DNA of 64,000 nt, taken from positions 1 through 64,000 of the forward strand of contig NZ_BMPZ01000011.1 in the NCBI RefSeq assembly GCF_014647855.1, written 5' to 3'. A program made the position numbers and the translations under genes. Source of the stretch: Shewanella gelidii (GTDB lineage: Bacteria; Pseudomonadota; Gammaproteobacteria; Enterobacterales; Shewanellaceae). This document shows positions 17,413 through 25,486 of this stretch, one piece after another. Position 1 is the first letter of the stretch; the number at the start of each line of letters is the position of its first letter. The notes under the pieces are model-generated. The model was given only the letters and a program-made list of their open reading frames with translations. It was not told the origin of the DNA and ran no database searches.

Positions 17413-17436
17413 AAAAAAGCCAGCTTTTAGCTGGCT
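17413..17436 (-). terminator. terminator of the tRNA operon
   Basis: GCCAGCT (17419-17425) pairs with AGCTGGC (17429-17435), and on the minus strand the stem is followed by six T (17418-17413). It lies 23 bases after the end of the tRNA-Leu gene. Confidence 0.9.
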
Positions 17437-17458
17437 ATTTTGCTCTTCATAGGAAGAA

Positions 17459-17544
17459 TGGTACCCGAGGACGGACTTGAACCGTCACGCTTATTCAGCG
17501 AGGGATTTTAAATCCCTTGTGTCTACCGATTCCACCACTCGGGC
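17459..17544 (-). tRNA. leuZ: tRNA-Leu (anticodon TAA)
   Basis: Minus-strand tRNA of 86 bases with encoded CCA. The acceptor GCCCGAG pairs with CTCGGGT. The anticodon arm AGGGATTTAAAATCCCT is the same as E. coli tRNA-Leu(TAA), with a long variable arm and a GGTTCAAGTCC T-arm. It is last in a three-tRNA operon with the gene order of E. coli glyW-cysT-leuZ. Confidence 0.96.
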
Positions 17545-17619
17545 AAACTCGTTAACTTGGTGATACGTATTATCGGTAGTTAATACTGTGTCGAGGACAC
17601 TCACCAAATTGTAATTTGT

Positions 17620-17693
17620 GGAGGCGCGACCCGGAGTCGAACCGAGATCGACGGATTTGCAATCCGCAGCATAGCCATTCTGCCATCGCGCCT
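17620..17693 (-). tRNA. cysT: tRNA-Cys (anticodon GCA)
   Basis: Minus-strand tRNA of 74 bases with encoded CCA. Acceptor GGCGCGA pairs with TCGCGCC, the anticodon arm reads GCGGATTGCAAATCCGT, and the T-arm contains GGTTCGACTCC. It is the middle gene of the operon. Confidence 0.96.
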
Positions 17694-17711
17694 TTGTTCC
17701 AATCAAAAGAT

Positions 17712-17787
17712 TGGAGCGACATATCGGGTTCGAACCGATGACCTATACCTTGGCAAGGTATCGCTCTACCAACTGAGCTAATGTCGC
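17712..17787 (-). tRNA. glyW: tRNA-Gly (anticodon GCC)
   Basis: Minus-strand tRNA of 76 bases with encoded CCA. Acceptor GCGACAT pairs with ATGTCGC, the anticodon arm reads ATACCTTGCCAAGGTAT, and the T-arm contains GGTTCGAACCC. It is the first gene of the operon, just downstream of a strong promoter. Confidence 0.96.
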
Positions 17788-17831
17788 ATCTAATTCAAGC
17801 AATCACTAGCAGTGCTTGACTTCGGACTGGC

Positions 17832-17859
17832 ATTCTACCTGTTTATAATCGTCTGTCAA
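17832..17859 (-). promoter_or_regulatory. sigma-70 promoter of the tRNA operon
   Basis: On the minus strand, TTGACA (17859-17854), a 16-base spacer and TAGAAT (17837-17832) form a near-consensus promoter, followed by a GC-rich stretch as expected for a stringently controlled stable-RNA promoter. Confidence 0.85.
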
Positions 17860-18066
17860 TCATGAAATAAATGATGAAAGCGAAAAGCTGTTTGTTTGAT
17901 TGATTAATCTACACATCCTTTGAATCAGTAACCCATGCGGTAGCAGATTTCATAGAGTAAACGTCTCCATTGGCCATTAGACATTATTGTCGCCCTCTTC
18001 CAAAAATAACTATCCAGAACTCGGAGCTTGGTTTAAATTGATTCGACTTTCAGCCGTACAACCGAG

Positions 18067-19758
18067 ATGACTATGATAAAACGTACACTAGTTGCAACCG
18101 CCATCATCACTTTATTAGGGGCTTGTACTTTATCGTTAGATAATGCCGACCAACCGAGTCAAACTACTCAAAAATCAGCTGTTGAACAAAAAGCCGCAGA
18201 ATACCAACATATGCTTGATCGCTTCGTCGACATTGAAATGACTGCAGATTTATCAAGTTTAAGTGCGATTGACCGCCAAGTGCTACAAAAGATCATTCAA
18301 GTCGCAAACATCTTGGATGATGTTTATTTAAAGCAAACCTATGAGTTCAACCCTCAAATTAAAAAGCAAATAGCGGCGACGGATACTCATCAAGAATTAT
18401 TAAGCTCTTTGTTCCAACTACATTATGGCCCATGGGATACACTAGAAGACGACAAACCATTTTTTGGCAACACCGTCAGACCACTAGGTGCAGGCGTATA
18501 CCCTACAGATCTCACCAGAGAAGAGTTTAACCAATGGATTGCCGACCATCCGCAGGATAAAGAAGCTTTTGAAAGTGGCTACACCGTAATCAGACGTCAA
18601 CAAAATAAGCTGATAGCAATCCCTTATAGCCAATATTACGCAAAGGAAATGCAACAAAGTGCTGCACTAATGCGAGAAGCCGCAGCTCTAACACAGGACC
18701 CCTCTCTAAAAACATTTCTTTATAAACGAGCAGAAGCGTTTCTAAATGACGAATATCGTGATTCAGAAATGGCATGGATGGATCTCAATGGTTCCTTAGA
18801 AATAGCCATTGGCCCTTATGAAACCTATACGGATAAACTTTTTGGCTACAAGACGTTTTTTGAAGCTTTTATAACAGTCCGAAACCCTGAAGATAGTAAG
18901 AAACTGGCGCGCTACAAACATTACCTGAAAGGTATGGAGTTAAACCTTCCCATACCTGAGCAGCACAAAAACCTGCAACGCGGTGCCGAGTCACCAATCT
19001 CCGTGGTTGATCAGGTCGCTGGCGGCGGGGACAATAAACCAGGCGTCCAGACTGTCGCATTTAATCTACCCAATGATGAATATGTTCGTGAGGTAAAAGG
19101 TAGTAAAAAAGTGATGTTAAAAAATGTTTTGAACGCAAAATATCAAGCCATCATGCAACCTATTTCCCAGCTAATCATCGCTGAGCACCAACAGCCTATG
19201 CTAATGGAGAAGTACTTTTTTAATGAAACACTATTTCATGAACTATCTCATGGTTTAGGTCCTGGGAATATTGTTAAAAAAGGCATAAAAACCAGCGTTG
19301 CAAGCGAACTCAAAGAAACATACTCAAAGATCGAAGAAGGCAAAGCCGATGTTATGGGGGCTTACAATATGTTATTTCTGATGGATAAAGGTGAGCTAAA
19401 CCCTGATGAACGAGACAATATGCTCGTGACCTATTTTGCTGGCTTGTTTCGCTCAATGCGCTTTGGTGTCCACGAAGCACACGGCGCTGGTGCAGCATTT
19501 CAATACAATTACTTTAAAGAAAAGAATGCATTTGAGTATGACAAAAAACAGCAGCGTTATACGGTCAATGTAAGGCGCTTAGAGTCTTCAATTACTGAAC
19601 TTGTTCGTGATATTTGCATGATCCAAGCGCTGGGTGACTATGATGCGGCAAAACAGTTCTTAGCGGACTACGCTGTTTTAGCCGATGAAGTTTCATTAGT
19701 TAACCAAAAAATGGCATCAATTCCAACGGACATTCGTCCTCATTATCCTAAAATCTAA
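18067..19758 (+). CDS. M49-like (dipeptidyl peptidase III family) lipoprotein
   Basis: Putative zinc metallopeptidase of 563 residues with a lipoprotein signal (ITLLGAC), so probably anchored in the periplasm or outer membrane. The zinc site is H391-E-L-S-H395-G, and the glutamate ligand is in EEGKAD (E423-E424-G-K-A-D428). Classical dipeptidyl peptidase III uses the longer HEXXGH motif; here the two histidines are in a short HExxH arrangement, seen in bacterial relatives of the family. Substrate is unknown. Two ATGs (18067 and 18073) are possible starts. A terminator follows. Confidence 0.8.
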   Translation: MTMIKRTLVATAIITLLGACTLSLDNADQPSQTTQKSAVEQKAAEYQHMLDRFVDIEMTADLSSLSAIDRQVLQKIIQVANILDDVYLKQTYEFNPQIKKQIAATDTHQELLSSLFQLHYGPWDTLEDDKPFFGNTVRPLGAGVYPTDLTREEFNQWIADHPQDKEAFESGYTVIRRQQNKLIAIPYSQYYAKEMQQSAALMREAAALTQDPSLKTFLYKRAEAFLNDEYRDSEMAWMDLNGSLEIAIGPYETYTDKLFGYKTFFEAFITVRNPEDSKKLARYKHYLKGMELNLPIPEQHKNLQRGAESPISVVDQVAGGGDNKPGVQTVAFNLPNDEYVREVKGSKKVMLKNVLNAKYQAIMQPISQLIIAEHQQPMLMEKYFFNETLFHELSHGLGPGNIVKKGIKTSVASELKETYSKIEEGKADVMGAYNMLFLMDKGELNPDERDNMLVTYFAGLFRSMRFGVHEAHGAGAAFQYNYFKEKNAFEYDKKQQRYTVNVRRLESSITELVRDICMIQALGDYDAAKQFLADYAVLADEVSLVNQKMASIPTDIRPHYPKI

Positions 19759-19791
19759 GAATAGCAACGATACACCTATTCTCTAGTCCCC

Positions 19792-19817
19792 AAAAGCAGC
19801 GAACTATCGCTGCTTTT
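19792..19817 (+). terminator. terminator after the M49-like gene
   Basis: AAAAGCAGCGA (19792-19802), loop ACTA, TCGCTGCTTTT (19807-19817). A strong stem with short A and T tracts. Confidence 0.85.
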
Positions 19818-19926
19818 CATACTTATCATCGAGCCTAATTCACACACTTTTTATCAAATTCGGTTAGAATCTAACCACACGGCCAGCCGACTCGCTTCAA
19901 AACCAAAATAACAGAAGGACCTTGTT

Positions 19927-21558
19927 ATGAAAAAGCGCCTTATCGTCACAGCATTTCCTAGCGCGGCGAAACTCGAACACGCTCACTTTCCTGAGCATTC
20001 AACACTGAAGAGTGAATTTAAAGAGAAGTCTATCGGTATCGCATTCTCCGGCGGCGGTACTCGCTCTGCAAGTTGTACACTTGGGCAGCTAAAAGCGTTT
20101 CATGAGACTGGTCTTATCAATAAAGTTGCCTACATCTCAGCGGTGTCTGGTGGAGGTTGGACTGCAACGCCGTACTGCTTTATCAAACAGGAAAAGTTAA
20201 ACGATTTCTTTGGCTGTATTCAAGAACCGCAAGACATTCAATGGCACACCATTAAATATCCTCTTCAAGGGTCCCTGCAACAAGCTGTTACTCAATCCAG
20301 CGTTTTGGGTAAGCTTATCAAAGCTGGTTTTTCTGGTTTTGGTGATGAAAGCTACGCACAGGTTATTGGTAAGATTTTCTTGGCACCATTTGGACTTCAC
20401 CATCCAAATAAATACTTTTCGTACAATGAAACCACCCTCTCCCCTATCTTAGCGTCTAATCCTGATCTTACAGCATCAGATTTTAATTTATGTCGCGCAC
20501 ATACGCCGTTTCTCGTCCTAGGAGCAACATTGTTAAATTATGATGGGCTGATAGGTAAGCACAAATATCCCGTTGAATATACGCCGTATTATAGCGGTAT
20601 TCGGACTTCGTTTATCGACAAAGATACTTTCACATCAGATGACTACTTTGGCGGTGGTTACATAGAATCTTTTGGTTATGATTGTAGTGGACCATACAAA
20701 ATAAAAGTTGAGGGTGACTTGATCACCATGCACGTAAAATCATCTCCTCGTTCATTCATAGGTTGGACACAAGAACGTGCATTTTCTCTATCCGATATCA
20801 TGGCCAGCACAGGCGCGGCGCCTCAGGAAGTCACGAATGCACTCGGCTTAAAAAGCATTGGCTTCCCCGAGTTTTATCATATCCCCATTACGGTTCCTGA
20901 AGGGCAACAGCGCGTTGCGGAAGAACATCCACACTCTGATGGCGCGCATTTAGAAAATCTAGGAATTATGGCACTGCTAGCAAGACGCCTTGATCAACTT
21001 TATGTTTTTATAAATACCAAGTGCCAGTATGTACCTGGCCAGTCAATTGACAAAACGAACGTTAACAAATCATTGAAAGCTCTTTTTATAGGTCTAGAAG
21101 ATAATGAAAGCTTTGGTGTTTTTGAAGACAACATAGTCTTTGAAAACGGTGAAGTAGAGTTTAAGCAACTAATAGCACAATTTAACCAGTGCATTGATAC
21201 ACAGCATCCTGAATACGCGGCCCGTACCGGACTCATTGTGACATCGAACTTAGTGACAAAAGAAAATACCAAATACGGTGTAAAAGCAGGACAACAAGTG
21301 ACAGTGACCTGGGTTTATAACCAACGCTCAATAGAATGGGAGTCAAAAATCGCTGAAGCTGATATTGTTGCTGCCATGAGCGAAAGTTCAGCTCGTTTCC
21401 GCAAACATGCGAAGCTCGATAATTTCCCCCATTACGAAACGTTTTTAGAGAACAACAAAGTCATTGAACTCAGTAGTGCGCAAACACACCTATTGGTAAA
21501 CCATGCATATTGGGTTGCAAAACTAGCAATCAATACGAATGGTGATAAGCATTTATAG
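19927..21558 (+). CDS. patatin/cytosolic-phospholipase-like protein
   Basis: Putative acyl hydrolase of 543 residues without signal peptide. Near residues 37-80 it has FSGGGTRSASC (oxyanion glycine-rich loop) and SAVSGGGW, where the serine is the likely nucleophile. SDGAHLENLG in the second half supplies the likely catalytic aspartate. The SGGGW and D-G-x-H-x-E-N-L-G forms are closer to cPLA2-like and large bacterial patatin-like proteins than to plain GXSXG patatins. AGAAGGA lies about eight bases before the ATG. Flanking genes do not suggest a pathway, and a substrate cannot be named. Confidence 0.8.
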   Translation: MKKRLIVTAFPSAAKLEHAHFPEHSTLKSEFKEKSIGIAFSGGGTRSASCTLGQLKAFHETGLINKVAYISAVSGGGWTATPYCFIKQEKLNDFFGCIQEPQDIQWHTIKYPLQGSLQQAVTQSSVLGKLIKAGFSGFGDESYAQVIGKIFLAPFGLHHPNKYFSYNETTLSPILASNPDLTASDFNLCRAHTPFLVLGATLLNYDGLIGKHKYPVEYTPYYSGIRTSFIDKDTFTSDDYFGGGYIESFGYDCSGPYKIKVEGDLITMHVKSSPRSFIGWTQERAFSLSDIMASTGAAPQEVTNALGLKSIGFPEFYHIPITVPEGQQRVAEEHPHSDGAHLENLGIMALLARRLDQLYVFINTKCQYVPGQSIDKTNVNKSLKALFIGLEDNESFGVFEDNIVFENGEVEFKQLIAQFNQCIDTQHPEYAARTGLIVTSNLVTKENTKYGVKAGQQVTVTWVYNQRSIEWESKIAEADIVAAMSESSARFRKHAKLDNFPHYETFLENNKVIELSSAQTHLLVNHAYWVAKLAINTNGDKHL

Positions 21559-21776
21559 ACAGCACCAATTGGTAAAATTTTGTGACCGTTTTAATAATAT
21601 TGGTTGAGAGTCAGCATTTTTAGCCAGGAGTTTGATACACTGAAAGCGTTAGAGTAGCCAACTAATCCAAAGCTTGACCCATAACAATGATAACGGCTGG
21701 GCAAAGCCCATACTCTGATTTTAATGAGTCAATTTGACTGAAAAACCTAAGGTCAAAATGACTGCGAGTCATCAAA

Positions 21777-22241
21777 ATGGTTCATCAAAGATTTGATAGT
21801 GAATTCAGCTGGTTAACGGAGCAAGTAGACGTAACCAAATTGGATTTAGACAATATTGGTCATAACACAAGAAGACCTGTATTTTGGTTGAAACAGCAAG
21901 ACTCTGCTGTGTATTTCATTAACGGTAGTAATGAGTGCCTTGATCTTGTGATTGCCAATACGCAAGATACCAAAACACCAGAAAACATGGCAAGACAACT
22001 ACCTGAAAAACGTGGTTTTTTCTATGATAATCAAATGCCTAACCAAGGCGTTAAGGTATTTGAGTATTCAAATAGCGGTGATCGTTCATCAGATTTGGTG
22101 CTGAATTTGCGAATTAAGTCTAGACACCACAATCATTTAAAATTGTCTATAGCAGCCAATTTAAATAACCAGAATGCCGTCGTTCTTCTATGGAATACTG
22201 GTGAAGTCGGTGAAACGGTCGAGTTGACAAAAGGCCTTTAG
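21777..22241 (+). CDS. hypothetical protein, 154 residues
   Basis: I do not recognise this protein. It has no signal peptide, membrane span or cysteine-rich motif beyond one cysteine in NECLDLV. The predicted content is mixed beta strand with alternating hydrophobic residues (SAVYFINGSNECLDLVIAN; SDLVLNLRIK; LKLSIAANL), which looks like a small beta-sandwich. The ATG has only a weak ribosome site (GCGAG) upstream. It has its own terminator and lies 218 bases after the patatin-like gene, so it may be a separate unit. Confidence 0.6.
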   Translation: MVHQRFDSEFSWLTEQVDVTKLDLDNIGHNTRRPVFWLKQQDSAVYFINGSNECLDLVIANTQDTKTPENMARQLPEKRGFFYDNQMPNQGVKVFEYSNSGDRSSDLVLNLRIKSRHHNHLKLSIAANLNNQNAVVLLWNTGEVGETVELTKGL

Positions 22242-22248
22242 ATTTCAC

Positions 22249-22276
22249 AAAAAAGGAGCAACTAAGCTCCTTTTTT
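22249..22276. terminator. bidirectional terminator
   Basis: AAAAAAGGAGC (22249-22259), loop, GCTCCTTTTTT (22266-22276). Serves the orphan gene on the plus strand and the short-chain dehydrogenase on the minus strand. Confidence 0.93.
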
Positions 22277-22283
22277 ATTGCAG

Positions 22284-22985
22284 TTACCAAGGTATTTCTA
22301 CACCTCGATAGTCATAAAAGTGACCGGTCTCTGCAATAGTTAAATTGCTAATCACATCAATTAGGCCAACGACTGACTGCGTTGTATCGATCAGGGCATT
22401 CGGGCCGCCCATCTCTGTTTGAACCCAACCCGGATGTAGAATGACGACTTTTACTGAATCTTCCAGTAAATCGATTGCGAGGCTCTTACCAATTGCGTTC
22501 AACCCTGCTTTTGAGGAACGATAGATATAACTACCACCACTCGAGTTATCCCCCATACTTCCCATTTTAGACGAAAGACAAGCAACGGTTGCGTCTTGAC
22601 CGCTCTTTAACTGCTTTCGAAATGCTTCGACTAATTTCAGGGGAGCAATCGTGTTAATTTCCAAAACTTTGCGCCACTCGACTTCATCGGTGGCACCAAG
22701 GGCGGCACCTTTAGGCCCATAATAACCCGCGTTATTAATCAATAAGTCAATTGGCATATCTTGCAATGTGGTTGCAAGCTCGTCCACTGCTTCATAATCA
22801 GTGACGTCAAGTTCGAAAATATCGAGTTGTTGGTAATCGTCGATGAGTGAAGTCAACTCAGTTGCTGTTTCTGGTGTACGGCAACACGCAACTACATGCC
22901 AGTTTAGCTGCAAATAGTGTTTAACAAACTCAAGGCCTATTCCCCTATTTGCACCGGTTATCATCATTGTTTGCTGTGTTGTCAT
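22284..22985 (-). CDS. short-chain dehydrogenase/reductase
   Basis: NAD(P)-dependent oxidoreductase of the classical SDR family (233 residues). The Rossmann motif TGANRGIG is near the start, with NNAGYYG, a catalytic serine in SSKMGSM, and YRSSK containing the catalytic Tyr-x-x-x-Lys. C-terminal HPGWVQTEMGG is typical of the family. Start 22985 is chosen for AGGA seven bases ahead; a longer in-frame start would overlap the upstream stop region. It follows the 115-residue gene by 33 bases and probably shares its transcript. Substrate unknown. Confidence 0.88.
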   Translation of the reverse strand: MTTQQTMMITGANRGIGLEFVKHYLQLNWHVVACCRTPETATELTSLIDDYQQLDIFELDVTDYEAVDELATTLQDMPIDLLINNAGYYGPKGAALGATDEVEWRKVLEINTIAPLKLVEAFRKQLKSGQDATVACLSSKMGSMGDNSSGGSYIYRSSKAGLNAIGKSLAIDLLEDSVKVVILHPGWVQTEMGGPNALIDTTQSVVGLIDVISNLTIAETGHFYDYRGVEIPW

Positions 22986-23018
22986 GATATAGTCCTTGTC
23001 GATTTGCAGGGATCGCAA

Positions 23019-23366
23019 CTAGCTTTTCTTTGCCGCAATATACTGGTCAATGAGTTCAGGGAGTTTGTCTTCAAATGATTCAAGTACTGTATTAAGATCT
23101 AAGTTAAAGGCAGATAAAACTTTTTCAGCTTGACATGAATCTAACCGCTTACTAGCAACAGAATATTGAAACTCGCTCAACGTTTTGTCATATCGAGGGA
23201 CAATGTGCCATTCGATACCCAGTTTATCGGTTTGATTAAAAAACTTTTGAGAAACTAAACAAAATGCTTCTACATGCTCTAATCCGTCAGGGCCTAAACA
23301 ACCGGGCTCAATACGATACATGATCGTTAAATGCGTTGTATTTGACTTGTAAGTTTCTGTATTCAT
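23019..23366 (-). CDS. hypothetical protein, 115 residues
   Basis: Soluble, no signal peptide. Recognisable only by conserved-looking stretches: MYRIEPGCLGPDGLEHVEAFC near the start, WHIVPRYDKTLSEFQYSVASKRL in the middle, and an amphipathic C-terminal helix. I cannot assign a family. The ATG at 23366 is used; a second in-frame methionine 15 codons later (MYRIEPG) is also a possible start. It lies upstream of the short-chain dehydrogenase and is divergent from the kinase-like gene. Confidence 0.65.
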   Translation of the reverse strand: MNTETYKSNTTHLTIMYRIEPGCLGPDGLEHVEAFCLVSQKFFNQTDKLGIEWHIVPRYDKTLSEFQYSVASKRLDSCQAEKVLSAFNLDLNTVLESFEDKLPELIDQYIAAKKS

Positions 23367-23439
23367 TTATAAATATTACTTATTATTTCACTAACGACGA
23401 TACCATATCATAATTTAAGCGTGTTACTGGAGAAAAAAA

Positions 23440-24489
23440 TTGGTGTTAACCAACATAATTCAAAAACTATTTCCTTTCGCTAACGTTGTAAATACCGAGC
23501 TCATTCAAAAGCTTTGGAGTGATTATGGGACGCTAGAAAGAATACATTTGTCTTACTCGACTCCAACGAGCGATGCCCAGCCTCAATCGGTTATAGTTAA
23601 AAGAATAGCACCTCCTGACTTAGATCAAGGAGACAAGCCACGACATCCCAGAGGTTGGAGTGGGGTTGAATCTCATCAGCGTAAACTGAAATCATATGAC
23701 GTTGAAGCCAACTGGTACCAAAATTGGTCCGCCCAGCTATCAGAGCTGGGGCTAGTTCCCCATTGTTATCTCGCAGAAAAAGTCTGGATTGAACGCCAAA
23801 ACCAGCACACAGAGCAATGGGTATTCGTCTTAAGCGATCTTAACGCACTGGGTTTTAGTAAGCGCCATAACACACTCTCTCCTGAGCAAGCGAAATGCTG
23901 TTTAACTTGGCTAGCAAAGCTCCATAGCCGATTTTTGACCACACAACAAGACCCACAATGGGCTTCAGGCTTATGGCCTATTGGTGGTTATTGGCATTTA
24001 GATACGAGAAAAAAAGAGTGGGCTGCCATGTCCAGTAGTCCCCTAAAATCACAAGCTAGCGAAATTAGCGAAGTCCTTAATCAATGTAAGTTCAAAACGT
24101 TAATTCATGGCGATGCGAAAGTTGCTAACTTTTGCTTTGACGAGGATGCCAAAAGCGTTACTGCTGTTGATTTTCAATATGTGGGTGTTGGATGCGGTAT
24201 GAAGGATGTCGCATACTTTATCGGAAGCGGTATCAGCGTAGAAGATTGCTTTGAACACTATGAGTCGCTGCTTGATTTTTATTTTGGTGAATTAAGTCAT
24301 TATGCAAGTGATTGCAGTCTCAATATCAGTGAAATTGAAGATGAGTGGCGTCCTCTTTTTTACCTCGCATATGCAGACTTTAACCGCTTTATTCTCGGTT
24401 GGGCCCCTGAACACCATAAAAACAACGCCTTTAGCCAATTAATGACTGATATCACCCTCAATTTATTACAAAAAAAACGCTGCAAATAA
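23440..24489 (+). CDS. ecdysteroid-kinase-like / aminoglycoside-phosphotransferase fold protein
   Basis: A 349-residue putative small-molecule kinase of the EcKL/DUF1679-type branch of the phosphotransferase superfamily. The ATP/Mg site motifs are LIHGDAKVANFCF (Brenner-type HGD…N) and AVDFQYVGVG (DFQ), with VIVKRI as the likely nucleotide-lysine strand. The TTG start at 23440 is placed because GGAG is seven bases upstream; a GTG follows directly. The stop codon lies inside a terminator hairpin. The substrate is unknown. Confidence 0.78.
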   Translation: MVLTNIIQKLFPFANVVNTELIQKLWSDYGTLERIHLSYSTPTSDAQPQSVIVKRIAPPDLDQGDKPRHPRGWSGVESHQRKLKSYDVEANWYQNWSAQLSELGLVPHCYLAEKVWIERQNQHTEQWVFVLSDLNALGFSKRHNTLSPEQAKCCLTWLAKLHSRFLTTQQDPQWASGLWPIGGYWHLDTRKKEWAAMSSSPLKSQASEISEVLNQCKFKTLIHGDAKVANFCFDEDAKSVTAVDFQYVGVGCGMKDVAYFIGSGISVEDCFEHYESLLDFYFGELSHYASDCSLNISEIEDEWRPLFYLAYADFNRFILGWAPEHHKNNAFSQLMTDITLNLLQKKRCK

Positions 24490-24500
24490 GCAGCGTTTTT
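24471..24500. terminator. bidirectional terminator overlapping a stop codon
   Basis: CGCTGC (24478-24483), loop AAATAA, GCAGCG (24490-24495), with A run on the left and T run on the right. The last codons and TAA of the kinase-like gene form part of the stem and loop. It also serves the convergent permease gene. Confidence 0.9.
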
Positions 24501-24518
24501 AGTGAATCAATATCTCAA

Positions 24519-25484
24519 TTAACGAGATTTTACATATGGCTGACCAACTGCTTTAGGACCAACTGCACGTCCAATGAAGCCTGCAAGTAATAACACAGTT
24601 AATACATACGGTAGTACTTCAATGGCTTGAACTGGGATCTCCCCGACTATAGGCAGTTCTGCACCTTGAAGTCGAATTGCAATCGCATCAAGGAAACCAA
24701 ACAGCAAGCAACCGAATAGAACAGGGACAGGACGCCATTTACCAAAAATCAATGCAGCAAGGGCGATGAAGCCTTTACCTGCACTCATATTTGGCACAAA
24801 ACCAGCGCTGTGTGCCGTGGACAAATATGCCCCAGCAATACCCGTAAGAATACCAGCGACGATCAACGCACGATATCTGAGCCACGCAACGGAGATACCC
24901 GCAGTGTCAACAGCATGTGGGTTTTCACCAGCAGCGCGTAAACGTAGTCCAAATCGAGTTTTAAACACGACCCACCAACAGGCCGGTACGAGGGCTAAAG
25001 CAAGATAAACTAAAACGTTATGACCAGAAAGAAGCTCTGAATAAACTAAACCGAGTACAGGTACATCAGCAACAGCATCTGCGCCTGGAAGCGTAATTGG
25101 CAAAAAGCGCTCTGAATCAACTAATGCAGGAGTTTGCCCGCCTAAACCGAACCAGAAACGACCCAGCGTAACCGTTAAACCAACCGCAAGCATGTTAATC
25201 GCTACGCCCGAAACAATTTGATCACCCCGATGTGTAATCGATGCAAAACCATGAATCAGCGATAAACAAACCGCAACACCAATTGCGGCAAGTAAACCAA
25301 GCCATACCGAGCCAGTTACCGACGTCATTGCTGCAGCGGCAAACGCACCCGACAACATTTTGCCTTCTAATGCGATGTTTACAATACCTGAACGCTCAGA
25401 AAATAAGCCGGCTAGTGCAGCTAGAATCAAAGGCGCCGATACACGCAAAGTCGCGTCTAGAATTAAAATTAGACTCTCAAACAT
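24519..25484 (-). CDS. BMP-family ABC transporter permease (second)
   Basis: Inner-membrane permease of 321 residues with about eight to ten spans. RSGIVNIALEGKMLSGAF is the conserved N-terminal signature of the NupQ/BmpD-type permeases, and the EENPHA-like segment AAGENPHAVDTAGIS is a conserved cytoplasmic loop. With its partner at 25487 it forms the membrane channel of a nucleoside-type importer. The two genes are separated by two bases. Confidence 0.9.
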   Translation of the reverse strand: MFESLILILDATLRVSAPLILAALAGLFSERSGIVNIALEGKMLSGAFAAAAMTSVTGSVWLGLLAAIGVAVCLSLIHGFASITHRGDQIVSGVAINMLAVGLTVTLGRFWFGLGGQTPALVDSERFLPITLPGADAVADVPVLGLVYSELLSGHNVLVYLALALVPACWWVVFKTRFGLRLRAAGENPHAVDTAGISVAWLRYRALIVAGILTGIAGAYLSTAHSAGFVPNMSAGKGFIALAALIFGKWRPVPVLFGCLLFGFLDAIAIRLQGAELPIVGEIPVQAIEVLPYVLTVLLLAGFIGRAVGPKAVGQPYVKSR

Positions 25485-25486
25485 AG

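Noticed and set aside
17491..17706. A 71-codon frame on the minus strand
   Set aside because: It runs through tRNA-Leu and tRNA-Cys genes and is a product of their sequence.
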